Assembly (NCBI RefSeq): GCF_001541095.1
Contig: NZ_LMXH01000014.1
Location: 1-56,943, forward strand
Direction of reading: 5' to 3'
Length of the DNA stretch: 56,943 bases
Source: Paenibacillus sp. FJAT-26967
GTDB lineage: Bacteria > Bacillota > Bacilli > Paenibacillales > NBRC-103111
Part shown: piece after piece, positions 1-8,394 of the stretch
How positions within the stretch are numbered: position 1 is the stretch's first letter
Layout: each line of letters starts with the position of its first letter
Made by a program: the position numbers and the translations under genes
Notes under the pieces: model-generated
Database searches by the model: none
The model's input: the letters and a program-made list of their open reading frames with translations, nothing else
What the model was told of the DNA's origin: nothing

Positions 1-146
1 CTCAAAAAGTTAATGCTGACGAGAATTTCTTCTCTGTTTAGCGTCCTGATTGCTCAAGACGTTTCAATCACTCGTTGTTCAGTTTTCAAAGGACAATCTC
101 TTGCGTGTTACTCGTTTGTACCGGCGTTTCTCTCGGCCGGAATTAC
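1..146 (-). other. rRNA operon leader (16S gene begins outside the window)
   Basis: Read on the minus strand, this stretch contains CTTTGAAAACTGAACAACG (positions about 84-102), a phrase typical of Bacillales rRNA leaders and spacers. It runs toward position 1 from a good sigma-A promoter. The reading frame at 75-344 on the plus strand has no ribosome binding site or family resemblance and is not a gene. No 16S sequence itself is visible, so the mature gene must start to the left of base 1. Confidence 0.7.
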
Positions 147-175
147 ATCATACCAAGGATAATCACATTTGACAA
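147..175 (-). promoter_or_regulatory. sigma-A promoter of the leftward rRNA operon
   Basis: On the minus strand TTGTCA (170-175) is followed after exactly 17 bases by TATGAT (147-152). This is close to consensus and points into the rRNA leader. Confidence 0.75.
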
Positions 176-337
176 CAAGAAAAATATTCCAACTGCAAAA
201 AAGTTATTTTCACTCCATTTCCCGATAATACATACGGTTGCCAAAGGGTGCAAAATGCAGCTCAAATTAGCTTTATTTCACTCCCTCAGCCATCTTAGCC
301 TTTTCTCATTCTATATTGTAGTACCGGCGTTTCCGTT

Positions 338-366
338 ATTATAGAGACCATATTTCCAACTTCTCT
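338..366 (-). promoter_or_regulatory. possible second, upstream rRNA promoter
   Basis: A perfect TATAAT lies at 338-343 on the minus strand, but the hexamer 17 bases upstream (361-366, AGAGAA) is a poor -35. The region just downstream (321-333) carries the same 13-mer, GAAACGCCGGTAC, that follows the other promoter at 118-130. This supports tandem rRNA promoters. Confidence 0.4.
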
Positions 367-469
367 CGTACTAAAAGTCCATACAGCCTCGCTACTCACT
401 TTGCATTCATTCTGCCAGACGAATTTATTGGAGGGTGTAAGAATGAAATATCATCAAGAAATACGTCTC

Positions 470-1531
470 CTATAATCGAACGACCTCATGTCCGGCAGCT
501 TTAAGCAGCCGATTCATGATTGCACGTCCGATACCCGCCTCCGGACACCCCTCAGCAAGTATAAACGTCGCATGCTGCTGATCGAACTGCCGGAGCGCGC
601 TATACAGCCCGCGCGCGATAGTATCCGGCTGCGCAAGACTACCCGCAGCCACGACCACATCGGCGCGGTGCAGACCGCGCCGTTCATCGAAGGTGAGCAC
701 ACCTGTACGCTCACCTCGGGCTTTGGCGGCGTCCAGTTCACGCCGCATCCACCCGGCGACCGCTTGCGGATCGTCGCCGAGCACTACACGCATGCTGCCC
801 CTGGGGGCATAGTGCGTGTACTTCATGCCGGGAGCTCTAGGCGTCCCGGCAGGCTCCTCTGTGCGCGCGGGCTCGCGCACAGACACATCAGGCAGCGCGT
901 GGCGAAGCTGCTCGGCGGTAACACCTCCGGGGCGCAGCACGTAGAGCGCTCCGTTTGCCCACTCGACAACAGTCGATTCCACGCCGACTCCTGTCGCCCC
1001 TCCATCTACAATACCCCCGATACGCCCCCCGAGGTCTTCGGCTACGTGCTCAGCCGTTGTCGGACTCGGCCTGCCCGAACTATTCGCACTGGGAGCGGCT
1101 ACAGGACAGCCTGCAGCTCTCAGCACCGCAAGCGCAACCGGGTGGTCGGGTATCCGTACCCCGACCGTATTAAGACCCGCCGTAACCAGCGGTGACAAAG
1201 CCCCGGCACGAACCGGGACGATTATAGTCAGCGGTCCGGGCCAGAACGCATTCATGAGCTGCTGCAGCGGCTCAGCCGGCACCCCGGCAAAAGCATCCAT
1301 CTGATCACGGTCAGCGATATGTACGATAAGAGGATTATCGGATGGGCGGCCTTTGGCTGAATAAATACCTTTTACCGCATCCGAATTAGTAGCATCCGCA
1401 CCAAGGCCATACACAGTCTCGGTAGGAAAAGCAACCGTTTCCCCAAGCTTGAGAAGACGGGCCGCTTCGGAGATTGCTCTGTCAGCGGACTCAGCATCTG
1501 ATTTATGTTTAACGACCCAATATTCGGTCAA
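470..1531 (-). CDS. ywlC: L-threonylcarbamoyladenylate synthase (Sua5/YwlC)
   Basis: Makes threonylcarbamoyl-AMP from threonine, bicarbonate and ATP, the first step of the t6A37 modification of ANN-decoding tRNAs. The N-terminal YrdC fold is clear (FPTETVYGLG, KGRPSDNPL, WPGPLT, SANSSGRPS), followed by a Sua5 C-terminal domain, giving the long two-domain form usual in Bacillales. I place the start at a TTG (1531) because AAGGGTGAT precedes it at good spacing. A further upstream TTG (1558) would give nine more residues but abuts the spoIIR stop and has no clear ribosome binding site. It follows spoIIR by about 30 bases and is likely co-transcribed. Confidence 0.93.
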   Translation of the reverse strand: MTEYWVVKHKSDAESADRAISEAARLLKLGETVAFPTETVYGLGADATNSDAVKGIYSAKGRPSDNPLIVHIADRDQMDAFAGVPAEPLQQLMNAFWPGPLTIIVPVRAGALSPLVTAGLNTVGVRIPDHPVALAVLRAAGCPVAAPSANSSGRPSPTTAEHVAEDLGGRIGGIVDGGATGVGVESTVVEWANGALYVLRPGGVTAEQLRHALPDVSVREPARTEEPAGTPRAPGMKYTHYAPRGSMRVVLGDDPQAVAGWMRRELDAAKARGERTGVLTFDERRGLHRADVVVAAGSLAQPDTIARGLYSALRQFDQQHATFILAEGCPEAGIGRAIMNRLLKAAGHEVVRL

Positions 1532-1561
1532 AGTTGCATCACCCTTATTGATGTTCAAGTT

Positions 1562-2266
1562 TTATCCAAACAGATTCATAAAGAATCCGAAGACGCTCTT
1601 CAATATTTCCCACAAGAAAAACTTAACCTCGGTATTCCCATTAGCTGCAGCATCAGCAGCCGTTAATGAGACTTCTTCCCCTGCGTTCCCGCCTTCGGAC
1701 GCTTTTTTCCTTGCCCCAATATCCTGTTGTCCATCGGCAGGAGCTGCCTGCGCAACAGCTTCGCCAGAAACACCATCTACAAAACAAAGTGGAGGAAACA
1801 GCACACACCACCAGTTCTGGCCCTTGCCTTCTCCTAACCGTACGCGCAGTGCCTCGTAATCTCCGGCCGGGTACACGCGGTTACCATACATTTTAGTCGG
1901 GAACGGCACTTTTCCTAACTCTACGGTATAAGGAACATTGCCCAGTCCGCGAAGCTGAAGCGTCTCAGCCACAACTTTTTCAAGCAAAGGCAAGTTCTCC
2001 TGAATGATTGTACGGGCTTCATCCAGTGTCTGGGGTCCCGTAACCCACTGGTTCATCTGCGCCAGGATAGCATCCCTTACCTGACTCTTAACGGCCTGGT
2101 CTTCCGGTCTGTCCGAATTAGCGAGAATACGCAGCCGGATTGCCTGGTCGGGTATAGCGGGCTCGGCTAGAGCCGCATTCGTGCGTGCGCCTTCCCAACT
2201 CATCATCATGATAATAATAGCGAACAGCGTATAATATAAGTGCTTGTATGATTTACGAATGACCAT
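1562..2266 (-). CDS. spoIIR: Stage II sporulation protein R
   Basis: Signalling protein made in the forespore that triggers SpoIIGA-dependent processing of pro-sigma-E in the mother cell. The 234-residue product has an N-terminal signal/membrane segment (about residues 10-30), then the family block around residues 40-140 (RLRILANSD, KSQVRDAIL, YGNRVYPAGDY, WWCVLFPPLCFVD). The C-terminal tail is low complexity (Ala/Gly/Glu) before a short hydrophobic end. A GGGAGGG binding site precedes the ATG. In B. subtilis it is a sigma-F gene; here only a weak sigma-F-like match is seen upstream (about 2319-2347). It lies between prmC and ywlC, the usual Bacillales neighbourhood. Confidence 0.93.
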   Translation of the reverse strand: MVIRKSYKHLYYTLFAIIIMMMSWEGARTNAALAEPAIPDQAIRLRILANSDRPEDQAVKSQVRDAILAQMNQWVTGPQTLDEARTIIQENLPLLEKVVAETLQLRGLGNVPYTVELGKVPFPTKMYGNRVYPAGDYEALRVRLGEGKGQNWWCVLFPPLCFVDGVSGEAVAQAAPADGQQDIGARKKASEGGNAGEEVSLTAADAAANGNTEVKFFLWEILKSVFGFFMNLFG

Positions 2267-2627
2267 TTTAATTCCCTCCCGTTACCGGAAAGCCTTGACT
2301 TATCCGAAGTAGATAGTCATGGTTTTCCTCTGTAACAGTTAGTATGGTCAAAGCAAGTCACTATTAAACTAGCAATCTATCTTTTTTCACGTGGAACATT
2401 GTAATATTTTGGATAGTCAAAAGAAGTTTCTACACGGGTCGGATTTACAGACTTATCTTACGGGCGGAAGTAGAACAATAACTATGAAGATTAGATGCGC
2501 TTGGCTCTCCAGTAACCCTATAACCGATTCCTGTTCTCTTAAAAAAATCAGAATCGTTCGCTGATCCACGCTCTTCACTCAAGCCCGTTACCTCCCGCGA
2601 TTCTCTCACTCACACTCTCTTCCTCAC
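2267..2627. other. Non-coding gap between prmC and spoIIR
   Basis: About 360 bases without a supported gene. It should hold the spoIIR promoter. No convincing hairpin terminator for prmC and no repeat was seen. Confidence 0.5.
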
Positions 2628-3524
2628 TTAATCCACAGCCCCGATAGCTAACACATGCCGGTCAATACCTGCTAGATCCTTTACAAAGCGGATCTCGCTC
2701 CAGTCTCCTGCAGCGCGCAGCATATCAGCCACCGCTCCAGCCTGATAAATGCCGACCTCGAGGCCCACAAGTTTCGGCTGCTTTGCAAGCATTGGAATTT
2801 GACCGCAGAGGCGACGGTACAGATCAAGCCCGTCATCGCCGCCGAACAAAGCAAGGTGCGGCTCATAGTCGCTTACCTCGGGCTGCAGCCCGGGTGCATC
2901 CCCCGCCGGAATGTACGGCGGGTTAGACACTAGAATATCGATCGCCAGACCCCGATCGATACAGGGCTGGAGCAGATCGCCGCCATAGAAGGCGATCCGC
3001 TCTTCAACGCCGCAGCGCCGGGCGTTGCCCTGTGCGACCTTCAGCGCCTCCGCCGAAAGGTCGCAGGCTGCCGCGCGCCAATCCGGACGCGCGTGCAGCA
3101 GGCTCACCGGGATAGCTCCGCTCCCGGTGCCGATATCCGCAAGAAGCGGAGCGCCTTGCGGGTACAAACGCGAGCCCTCGCGGAGGATCTCCTCCACGAG
3201 GAGCTCAGTTTCCGGACGCGGGATCAGAACCGCGTCTGATACCTGCAGCGTAAGGCCGAAGAAATCCTGCTCACCGGTGATATACTGCACCGGCTCACCT
3301 GCGGCCTTACGCTCCACCATCTCGCGCCACTGCTTCAGATGCGCGGCAGGGAATGGTTCTTCCATAGCCAGGAAGAACTGCGTCCGGCTCCAGCCCAGCA
3401 CGTGCTGGAGCAGAATCTCCGCGCAAATGGCGGCATCCTGAATTTGCTGCTCTTTCAAAAAAGAAGAAGCCTGGGAATAGGCTTCTCGGATAGTCATGAC
3501 GGCTTTGATTTCCAGCCTTTTCAT
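2628..3524 (-). CDS. prmC: Peptide chain release factor N5-glutamine methyltransferase
   Basis: Methylates the glutamine of the GGQ motif in release factors, using S-adenosylmethionine. The 298-residue protein has the N-terminal helical domain typical of PrmC, a SAM-binding motif (ADIGTGSGAIPVSL, about residues 127-140) and the catalytic signature VSNPPYIP. It begins 6 bases after prfA ends, so enzyme and substrate are co-expressed. The ribosome binding site (GGGGAG) lies inside the end of prfA at slightly long spacing; an internal ATG ten residues in is an alternative start. Confidence 0.95.
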   Translation of the reverse strand: MKRLEIKAVMTIREAYSQASSFLKEQQIQDAAICAEILLQHVLGWSRTQFFLAMEEPFPAAHLKQWREMVERKAAGEPVQYITGEQDFFGLTLQVSDAVLIPRPETELLVEEILREGSRLYPQGAPLLADIGTGSGAIPVSLLHARPDWRAAACDLSAEALKVAQGNARRCGVEERIAFYGGDLLQPCIDRGLAIDILVSNPPYIPAGDAPGLQPEVSDYEPHLALFGGDDGLDLYRRLCGQIPMLAKQPKLVGLEVGIYQAGAVADMLRAAGDWSEIRFVKDLAGIDRHVLAIGAVD

Positions 3525-3530
3525 CGGTTC

Positions 3531-4601
3531 TTACTGCTCCCCTTTTTCAAGAAGCTCGGCTTGGGCCGTCATGGTCAGTGCATTGACGATTTCACCAAGA
3601 TCCCCATTTAGCACCATATCAAGCTTATGAAGCGTCAACCCGATACGGTGATCGGTTACACGGCTTTGCGGGAAGTTGTAAGTCCGGATCCGCTCACTGC
3701 GGTCTCCCGTACCCACTTTGCTTTTGCGCTCACCGGCATACTTCGCTTCTTCTTCCTGGCGCTTCACATCATAAATACGGGCGCGCAGAACTTGCAGAGC
3801 TTTGGCTTTGTTATCATTCTGTGATTTACCGTCCTGGCAAGTCGCCATAATGCCTGTTGGTACATGCAGTACCCGGACTGCCGACTTGGTCGTATTAACG
3901 GACTGCCCGCCAGCACCACTGGAACAGAACGTATCTACACGAATATCGTTATCTTTGATTTCGATATCGATTTCTTCCATCTCCGGCATAACACCCACGG
4001 TTGAAGTAGATGTATGAATACGGCCGCCTGATTCCGTAACCGGAATCCGCTGCACACGGTGCGCTCCGCTTTCGAATTTCATTTTGCTGTATGCGCCCTT
4101 ACCGTTGATCATGAAAATAATTTCTTTGAATCCGCCCAAGTCATTCACGTTAGCTTCCAAAACTTCCGTCTTCCAACCCTGAGCATCAGCAAACTTGCTG
4201 TACATCCGGTATAGATCACCGGCAAATAGAGCCGCTTCATCACCGCCAGCGGCACCGCGAATCTCAACAATAACGTTCTTATCATCGTTAGGGTCTTTAG
4301 GAAGCATCAAAACCGTAAGACGTTCTTCAAGCTCGTCTCTGCGGCCGCTTAGTTCCTCAATCTCCATTTTGACTAAATCACGCATCTCGTCATCCAGTTT
4401 CTCGGCTTGCATAGCCTTAGCGGAATCAAACTGCTCCAGAACGTCCTTGTACTCCACATAAGCGTCGTAAGCATTCTGAAGATCCGATTGTTCTTTGGAA
4501 TATTCGCGCAGTTTCTTGGTATCGCTCGTTACGTCCGGGTCACAGAGCAGTTCGCTCAATTTCTCATAGCGATCCGCCAGAGCCTGTAATCGATCCAGCA
4601 T
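3531..4601 (-). CDS. prfA: Peptide chain release factor 1
   Basis: Terminates translation at UAA and UAG. The GGQ peptidyl-hydrolysis motif ([10 protein letters not shown], around residue 230) and the RF1-type stop-codon motif PVT (P-x-T, not the SPF of RF2) are both present. I use the ATG at 4601, which lies 8 bases after AAGGAG and gives 356 residues, the usual family length. An upstream in-frame GTG at 4610 overlaps that binding site and is unlikely. It is first of the prfA-prmC pair, with spoIIR and ywlC following farther down. Confidence 0.96.
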   Translation of the reverse strand: MLDRLQALADRYEKLSELLCDPDVTSDTKKLREYSKEQSDLQNAYDAYVEYKDVLEQFDSAKAMQAEKLDDEMRDLVKMEIEELSGRRDELEERLTVLMLPKDPNDDKNVIVEIRGAAGGDEAALFAGDLYRMYSKFADAQGWKTEVLEANVNDLGGFKEIIFMINGKGAYSKMKFESGAHRVQRIPVTESGGRIHTSTSTVGVMPEMEEIDIEIKDNDIRVDTFCSSGAGGQSVNTTKSAVRVLHVPTGIMATCQDGKSQNDNKAKALQVLRARIYDVKRQEEEAKYAGERKSKVGTGDRSERIRTYNFPQSRVTDHRIGLTLHKLDMVLNGDLGEIVNALTMTAQAELLEKGEQ

Positions 4602-4799
4602 TGGGATCACTCCTTACTCAAATTTCATGATTTCGTTCTATATAAAGCTTGCCTGATCTCCATTAACCATAGAAGAACAACAGGAGATGCCGGGCCATGG
4701 AAAGTGTCCTGCTCTTCCCCATTCAAACGCCCGAACTATCTGCCTGCTGCAATTTCGTTCTCATCCTCTATTACAAAAACCTAAACCCGCTATGCGTTG

Positions 4800-5900
4800 C
4801 TATACGTTAAAACGGAAATGCATAACGTCGCCGTCTTTCACGACATACTCCTTACCTTCCAATCGAAGAACGCCTTTCTCACGGGCTGCTCCCATAGATC
4901 CGCAACTGACCAGATCATCATATGAAACAACTTCCGCACGGATAAATCCGCGTTCAAAATCCGTATGAATAACGCCCGCTGCCTGTGGAGCCTTGGTACC
5001 TTTCCGAATCGTCCAGGCTCTTACTTCCTGAACACCCGCTGTAAAGTACGTATATAAGCCGAGCAGTTTATAGGCGGCCTTAATTAGGCGATCCAGTCCC
5101 GATTCCTGCAAGCCCAGTTCTTCAAGGAACATCTCTTTGTCTTCGCCTTCAAGCTCTGCGATCTCGGATTCAACCTTTGCTGAAATCGCGACAACCTCTG
5201 CGCCTTCCTTAGCCGCGAATTCGCGTACCTTCTGCACATAAGGGTTGTTATCGCCATCCGCCACTTCCGACTCGCTCACATTAGCTGCATAAAGAACAGG
5301 CTTCATAGTAAGCAAGTGCAGGTCGCGCACGAGTACACGCTCTTCGTCGGTCAGTTCGACACTGCGTGCCGGCTGATCGTTGTACAGCGCTTCTTTAATT
5401 TTCTCAAAACATTCTACTTCAGCGGCGTACTGCTTGTTACCGCCCTTCATATTTTTACGCGAACGATCAATCCGTTTCTCAACCGAGTCCAAGTCCGCCA
5501 GAATCAACTCCAGATTGATGGTCTCGATATCCGAGATAGGATCGACTGTTCCCGATACGTGCGTAATATTCTCGTCTACAAAACAACGAACCACATGAAC
5601 AATGGCGTCTACTTCGCGGATATTGGCCAGAAATTTATTTCCCAGTCCTTCCCCCTTGCTTGCACCTTTAACCAAACCTGCAATATCGACAAACTCAAAA
5701 GCAGTCGGTACGACCCGGTTCGGGCTCACAAGTTCGACCAGCTTCTGCATTCTTTCGTCAGGCACTTCAACTACACCGACGTTTGGATCAATCGTACAGA
5801 AAGGATAATTGGCGGATTCCGCACCCGCTTGTGTAATTGCATTAAATAGTGTCGATTTTCCAACGTTCGGCAACCCGACGATTCCTGCTTTCAAAGCCAT
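4800..5900 (-). CDS. ychF: Redox/ribosome-associated GTPase YchF (OLA1 family)
   Basis: 366 residues, the normal length of YchF. The P-loop is GLPNVGKST (residues 8-16), followed by the Obg-like switch region with [10 protein letters not shown]. The C-terminal TGS-like domain ends in [13 protein letters not shown] and VMHFRFNV, as expected. The family binds ATP and GTP, associates with ribosomes and affects stress responses; its exact role is unsettled. The start is an ATG with AAGGAGTG upstream. It stands alone between prfA and the small membrane-protein gene. Confidence 0.95.
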   Translation of the reverse strand: MALKAGIVGLPNVGKSTLFNAITQAGAESANYPFCTIDPNVGVVEVPDERMQKLVELVSPNRVVPTAFEFVDIAGLVKGASKGEGLGNKFLANIREVDAIVHVVRCFVDENITHVSGTVDPISDIETINLELILADLDSVEKRIDRSRKNMKGGNKQYAAEVECFEKIKEALYNDQPARSVELTDEERVLVRDLHLLTMKPVLYAANVSESEVADGDNNPYVQKVREFAAKEGAEVVAISAKVESEIAELEGEDKEMFLEELGLQESGLDRLIKAAYKLLGLYTYFTAGVQEVRAWTIRKGTKAPQAAGVIHTDFERGFIRAEVVSYDDLVSCGSMGAAREKGVLRLEGKEYVVKDGDVMHFRFNV

Positions 5901-5969
5901 GTATGTGACACTCCTTGATTCTTAGATTAAAAATGCACCATCTTATATTATAAACCATACGTCAAGTCG

Positions 5970-6431
5970 TTACAATTTAGAGATTCTATAGAGTGCACTG
6001 AATACACCTACCGACCATATTCCTCCCAGAAGGACGCACCCGTGAAGCGCAATAGGCAGAAATGCTGAACCGTTAAAAGGCAGCACCATTCCCCATAAAA
6101 AGACGGGGGGCATTTGTATAATCACAAGAGCGGATACTGTCAAGGTCATTACCACGATTACGGCGTGCTTGAGGTATCCCGAAAGCAGCAGGTATACAAT
6201 CCCACAGGCCATAATAAGGCCCAATGCTATGGAAACCATAGCCCATAGACTGACACTCTCCCGTTCGGAGCCGAGTTCATGAGCCAGAAATTCATAAGAG
6301 AAGGCTCCCTGTCCTTTTATGGAAGGCAAATAAAGCATCCCTAACACCATACTCAAAAAACATGTTCCCGATACTGAAAGCAAATATTTGCGATTAACGG
6401 GTTCAGAGGACCCTATTGTTTTAATTGGCAT
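5970..6431 (-). CDS. Hypothetical four-helix membrane protein
   Basis: 153 residues with four clear hydrophobic segments (about 18-36, 62-84, 88-110 and 122-146) and a short charged loop between the first and second. No motif I recognise. The ATG at 6431 is preceded by GAGGTGAT at good spacing, so it is likely a real gene. It ends about 70 bases before ychF and could be co-transcribed with it. Its upstream side faces the DnaA-box-like cluster. Confidence 0.7.
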   Translation of the reverse strand: MPIKTIGSSEPVNRKYLLSVSGTCFLSMVLGMLYLPSIKGQGAFSYEFLAHELGSERESVSLWAMVSIALGLIMACGIVYLLLSGYLKHAVIVVMTLTVSALVIIQMPPVFLWGMVLPFNGSAFLPIALHGCVLLGGIWSVGVFSALYRISKL

Positions 6432-7012
6432 AGATGCATCACCTCTTCAAGGATTTACCTTTTATAAGACGGCTGAAAGGTACCAAATGTTTCTGAGTGC
6501 GCTCAAGTATTTTATCGGAATTATGCCTTTAAAACTTCTTCATACCAGCTTAGTTATCCACAATAAAATCAGTTATTAACACTACTATCCACAAGTTGTT
6601 AACAACCTTTAAGTTTTTTACTTTATCCACCTGTGCGTAACTGTTTTTTATCAGAAGATATGCCTGAATAACTTTTTTCATCAACAATTAATGAATGGAT
6701 GTTATTTTATAAAAAACCGCGAGTCCCCTTGTCCTGTCTGTAAATAATTAATTGAATTTTCAAATAATTTGTTCTATTTAAAATTTAATAATCATTCTTG
6801 TTTAAGAGATGCTCAGGCTTTGCCGGAGGGGAGGACAATTCCGGGACTTGTTGCTCTCGATAGCGGTTTTGGTTAGACTAATAGCACCTAAATAAGAGCC
6901 CAAAATAAGTTATCCACATTTGTATCCACAACATGTTAACAAAGGAATAAACGTTCGGGGAATAACTCATCTGTTACACCCTATTTCCCAAATATCACAG
7001 AGGAGTGTACGC
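6432..7012. other. AT-rich non-coding region with a DnaA-box-like cluster
   Basis: Nearly 580 bases without a gene, between divergent transcription units. It contains five 9-mers matching the DnaA box TTATCCACA exactly or with one change: 6554-6562 (exact), 6585-6593 (CTATCCACA), 6623-6631 (TTATCCACC), 6910-6918 (exact) and 6922-6930 (GTATCCACA). All are in the same orientation. Between them, roughly 6640-6810 is very AT-rich. The dnaA/dnaN genes are absent, so this is more likely an oriC-proximal DnaA-binding cluster than the origin. Confidence 0.6.
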
Positions 7013-7534
7013 ATGCTAAACGAACGACAAGATAACCAACTTCTATCCGAACATGAGCATTGGATGCAAGAAGCCATAAAGGAAGCTAGTAAAGCGGAGA
7101 TGTTACGTGAAGTGCCTATTGGAGCAGTTATTGTACGGGATAATGAAATTATCGGACGGGGCCATAACCTGCGTGAAACTTCCCTAGATCCGACTGCTCA
7201 CGCCGAAGTGATCGCGATCCGCGAAGCAAGCGAACGGATCGGGGCTTGGCGGCTGCTGGAATGCCGGCTTTATGTAACGCTGGAGCCGTGCCCGATGTGC
7301 GCCGGAGCGATTGTACAGGCCCGTATCCCACAAGTGATTTACGGAACAACGGACCCCAAGGCAGGATGTGCCGGAACCTTAATGAATCTATTACAGGAAG
7401 AGCGCTTTAATCATCGCGTCGATATAGTAAGTGGGGTCCTTCAGCAGGAATGCGCCGCGCAGCTGACCAACTTTTTCCGGGGTCTCCGCCAGCAGGCTAA
7501 AGACGCCAAAAGTAAACTGGACACACAACGCTAA
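7013..7534 (+). CDS. tadA: tRNA-specific adenosine deaminase
   Basis: Deaminates adenosine 34 of tRNA-Arg(ACG) to inosine. The zinc and catalytic motifs are present: HAEV (His and proton-shuttle Glu) and PCPMCAGAI (the two Cys ligands). 173 residues from the ATG at 7013, which follows GAGGAG; a longer upstream reading has no binding site and would run into the DnaA-box region. In Bacillus, tadA sits near serS and dnaX close to the origin. Here it keeps the origin-proximal setting, but no 4.5S RNA or dnaX follows; a tRNA gene and then a biosynthetic cluster follow instead. Confidence 0.95.
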   Translation: MLNERQDNQLLSEHEHWMQEAIKEASKAEMLREVPIGAVIVRDNEIIGRGHNLRETSLDPTAHAEVIAIREASERIGAWRLLECRLYVTLEPCPMCAGAIVQARIPQVIYGTTDPKAGCAGTLMNLLQEERFNHRVDIVSGVLQQECAAQLTNFFRGLRQQAKDAKSKLDTQR

Positions 7535-7561
7535 ACCGGGTAAATAGTTCAATCAAGTGCT

Positions 7562-7590
7562 TTGTTCAATAAACAAACCTGTGTTATACT
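7562..7590 (+). promoter_or_regulatory. sigma-A promoter of tRNA-Arg
   Basis: TTGTTC (7562-7567), 17-base spacer, TATACT (7585-7590), then about 20 bases to the tRNA. Confidence 0.65.
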
Positions 7591-7609
7591 AAATATCGAA
7601 TTTGCCCAT

Positions 7610-7684
7610 GCGCCCGTAGCTCAGCAGGATAGAGCGACAGTTTCCTAAACTGTGCGTCGCGGGTTCGAATCCCGCCGTGGCGCG
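7610..7684 (+). tRNA. tRNA-Arg, anticodon CCT, with a bulged acceptor stem
   Basis: Cloverleaf by eye: 5' acceptor strand GCGCCCG (7610-7616), T8-A9, D-arm GCTC...GAGC, anticodon stem ACAGT/ACTGT around loop TTCCTAA (anticodon CCT), variable loop GCGTC, T-arm GCGGG-TTCGAAT-CCCGC (7659-7675). The 3' acceptor strand reads CGTGGCGC (7676-7683) where CGGGCGC would pair perfectly, so T7678 is an extra, bulged base. The discriminator is G; CCA is not encoded. Confidence 0.85.
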
Positions 7685-7753
7685 TTCATTTATTTTAACG
7701 TTACCTTGTATGCTCACTGTCGACTCGTCGAAACAGGACATGGATTCCCTACA

Positions 7754-7790
7754 GCAAACCTTCCGGTTATTAGCGGAGGTTTGCTTTTTT
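7754..7790 (+). terminator. Rho-independent terminator after tRNA-Arg
   Basis: GCAAACC...GGTTTGC stem with a CCG/CGG extension, followed by TTTTTT. Confidence 0.8.
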
Positions 7791-8394
7791 ATTTATCCTT
7801 CGAATGTTGTAGATCCATTTTAAAATTCTTTGAAAACTCCTAGAACATTATGGATATATTTTACTAGTTCTGTTTAACTACTTCCTCTTATTAGAGTTTA
7901 CCTCCCTATTAATAATCCTTCGCTGGAAAGCACCCGGTGCCAACTCCCTGCAAGGCGTGGTATCCACAAACGTATTCTCATTCTTATCTCAAGAAAATTG
8001 AACAGGTACGAGGGTCCTGATTATGAGGATTTTTTTTGTTTTTGTTCTTTTTTAAAAAATTCAATTTACTTTTTTTGTCTAAAAAAGTAAAATCATAGAT
8101 GAAACCTACTACTGGTTGATTTTGTATTCTATTACATTTTATCCAATGTGGATTATGGCGACTTCTCTATCCCCCCGTCAGAACCGACATCTGAGTCCTT
8201 CGTTCTAAGACAATAGTCCGATTGTTCCTTTTTTCTAGAAGAATTTACTCCATCTATCGAAATTTGCCGGGATAAATACCGCATGATCTAATCACCTTAT
8301 TGTTTTCTAGCACACCGTTTAAGAGAGTAAGAGATCTATTCTCCTGAACACGCGTTTTCACTTTCATCTATTCTTGATCGGAGAGGAGAACCAT
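7791..8394. other. Non-coding leader region of the aromatic biosynthesis operon
   Basis: About 600 bases without a supported gene. It holds a 17-mer resembling the J3/4 part of SAM-I (S-box) riboswitches at 7936-7952, one further DnaA-box-like 9-mer (7960-7968), a weak terminator-like element (TCCT/AGGA stem then eight T, 8015-8037) and an AT-only hairpin (TTTACTTTTTT/AAAAAAGTAAA, 8065-8091). No clear sigma-A promoter was found. The operon's first gene starts at 8395. Confidence 0.4.

Noticed and set aside
75-344. 89-codon plus-strand frame at the left edge
   Set aside because: Lies over the rRNA promoter and leader, has no ribosome binding site and no family resemblance.
488-1195. 235-codon plus-strand frame opposite ywlC
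   Set aside because: Shadow of a GC-rich, clearly conserved gene on the other strand; no binding site.
2319-2347. sigma-F-like promoter upstream of spoIIR (CCATA, 14 bases, GGAAAACCAT)
   Set aside because: Expected from the gene's known regulation, but too many departures from consensus to call.
6432-7012. Chromosomal replication origin
   Set aside because: DnaA-box-like sites and AT-rich core are present, but dnaA/dnaN are absent, and guaB and both rrn operons would run head-on or with mixed polarity relative to an origin here.
7535-8394. 4.5S (SRP) RNA gene after tadA, as in Bacillus
   Set aside because: The conserved GGAAGGAAGCAGCC-type core was looked for and not seen.
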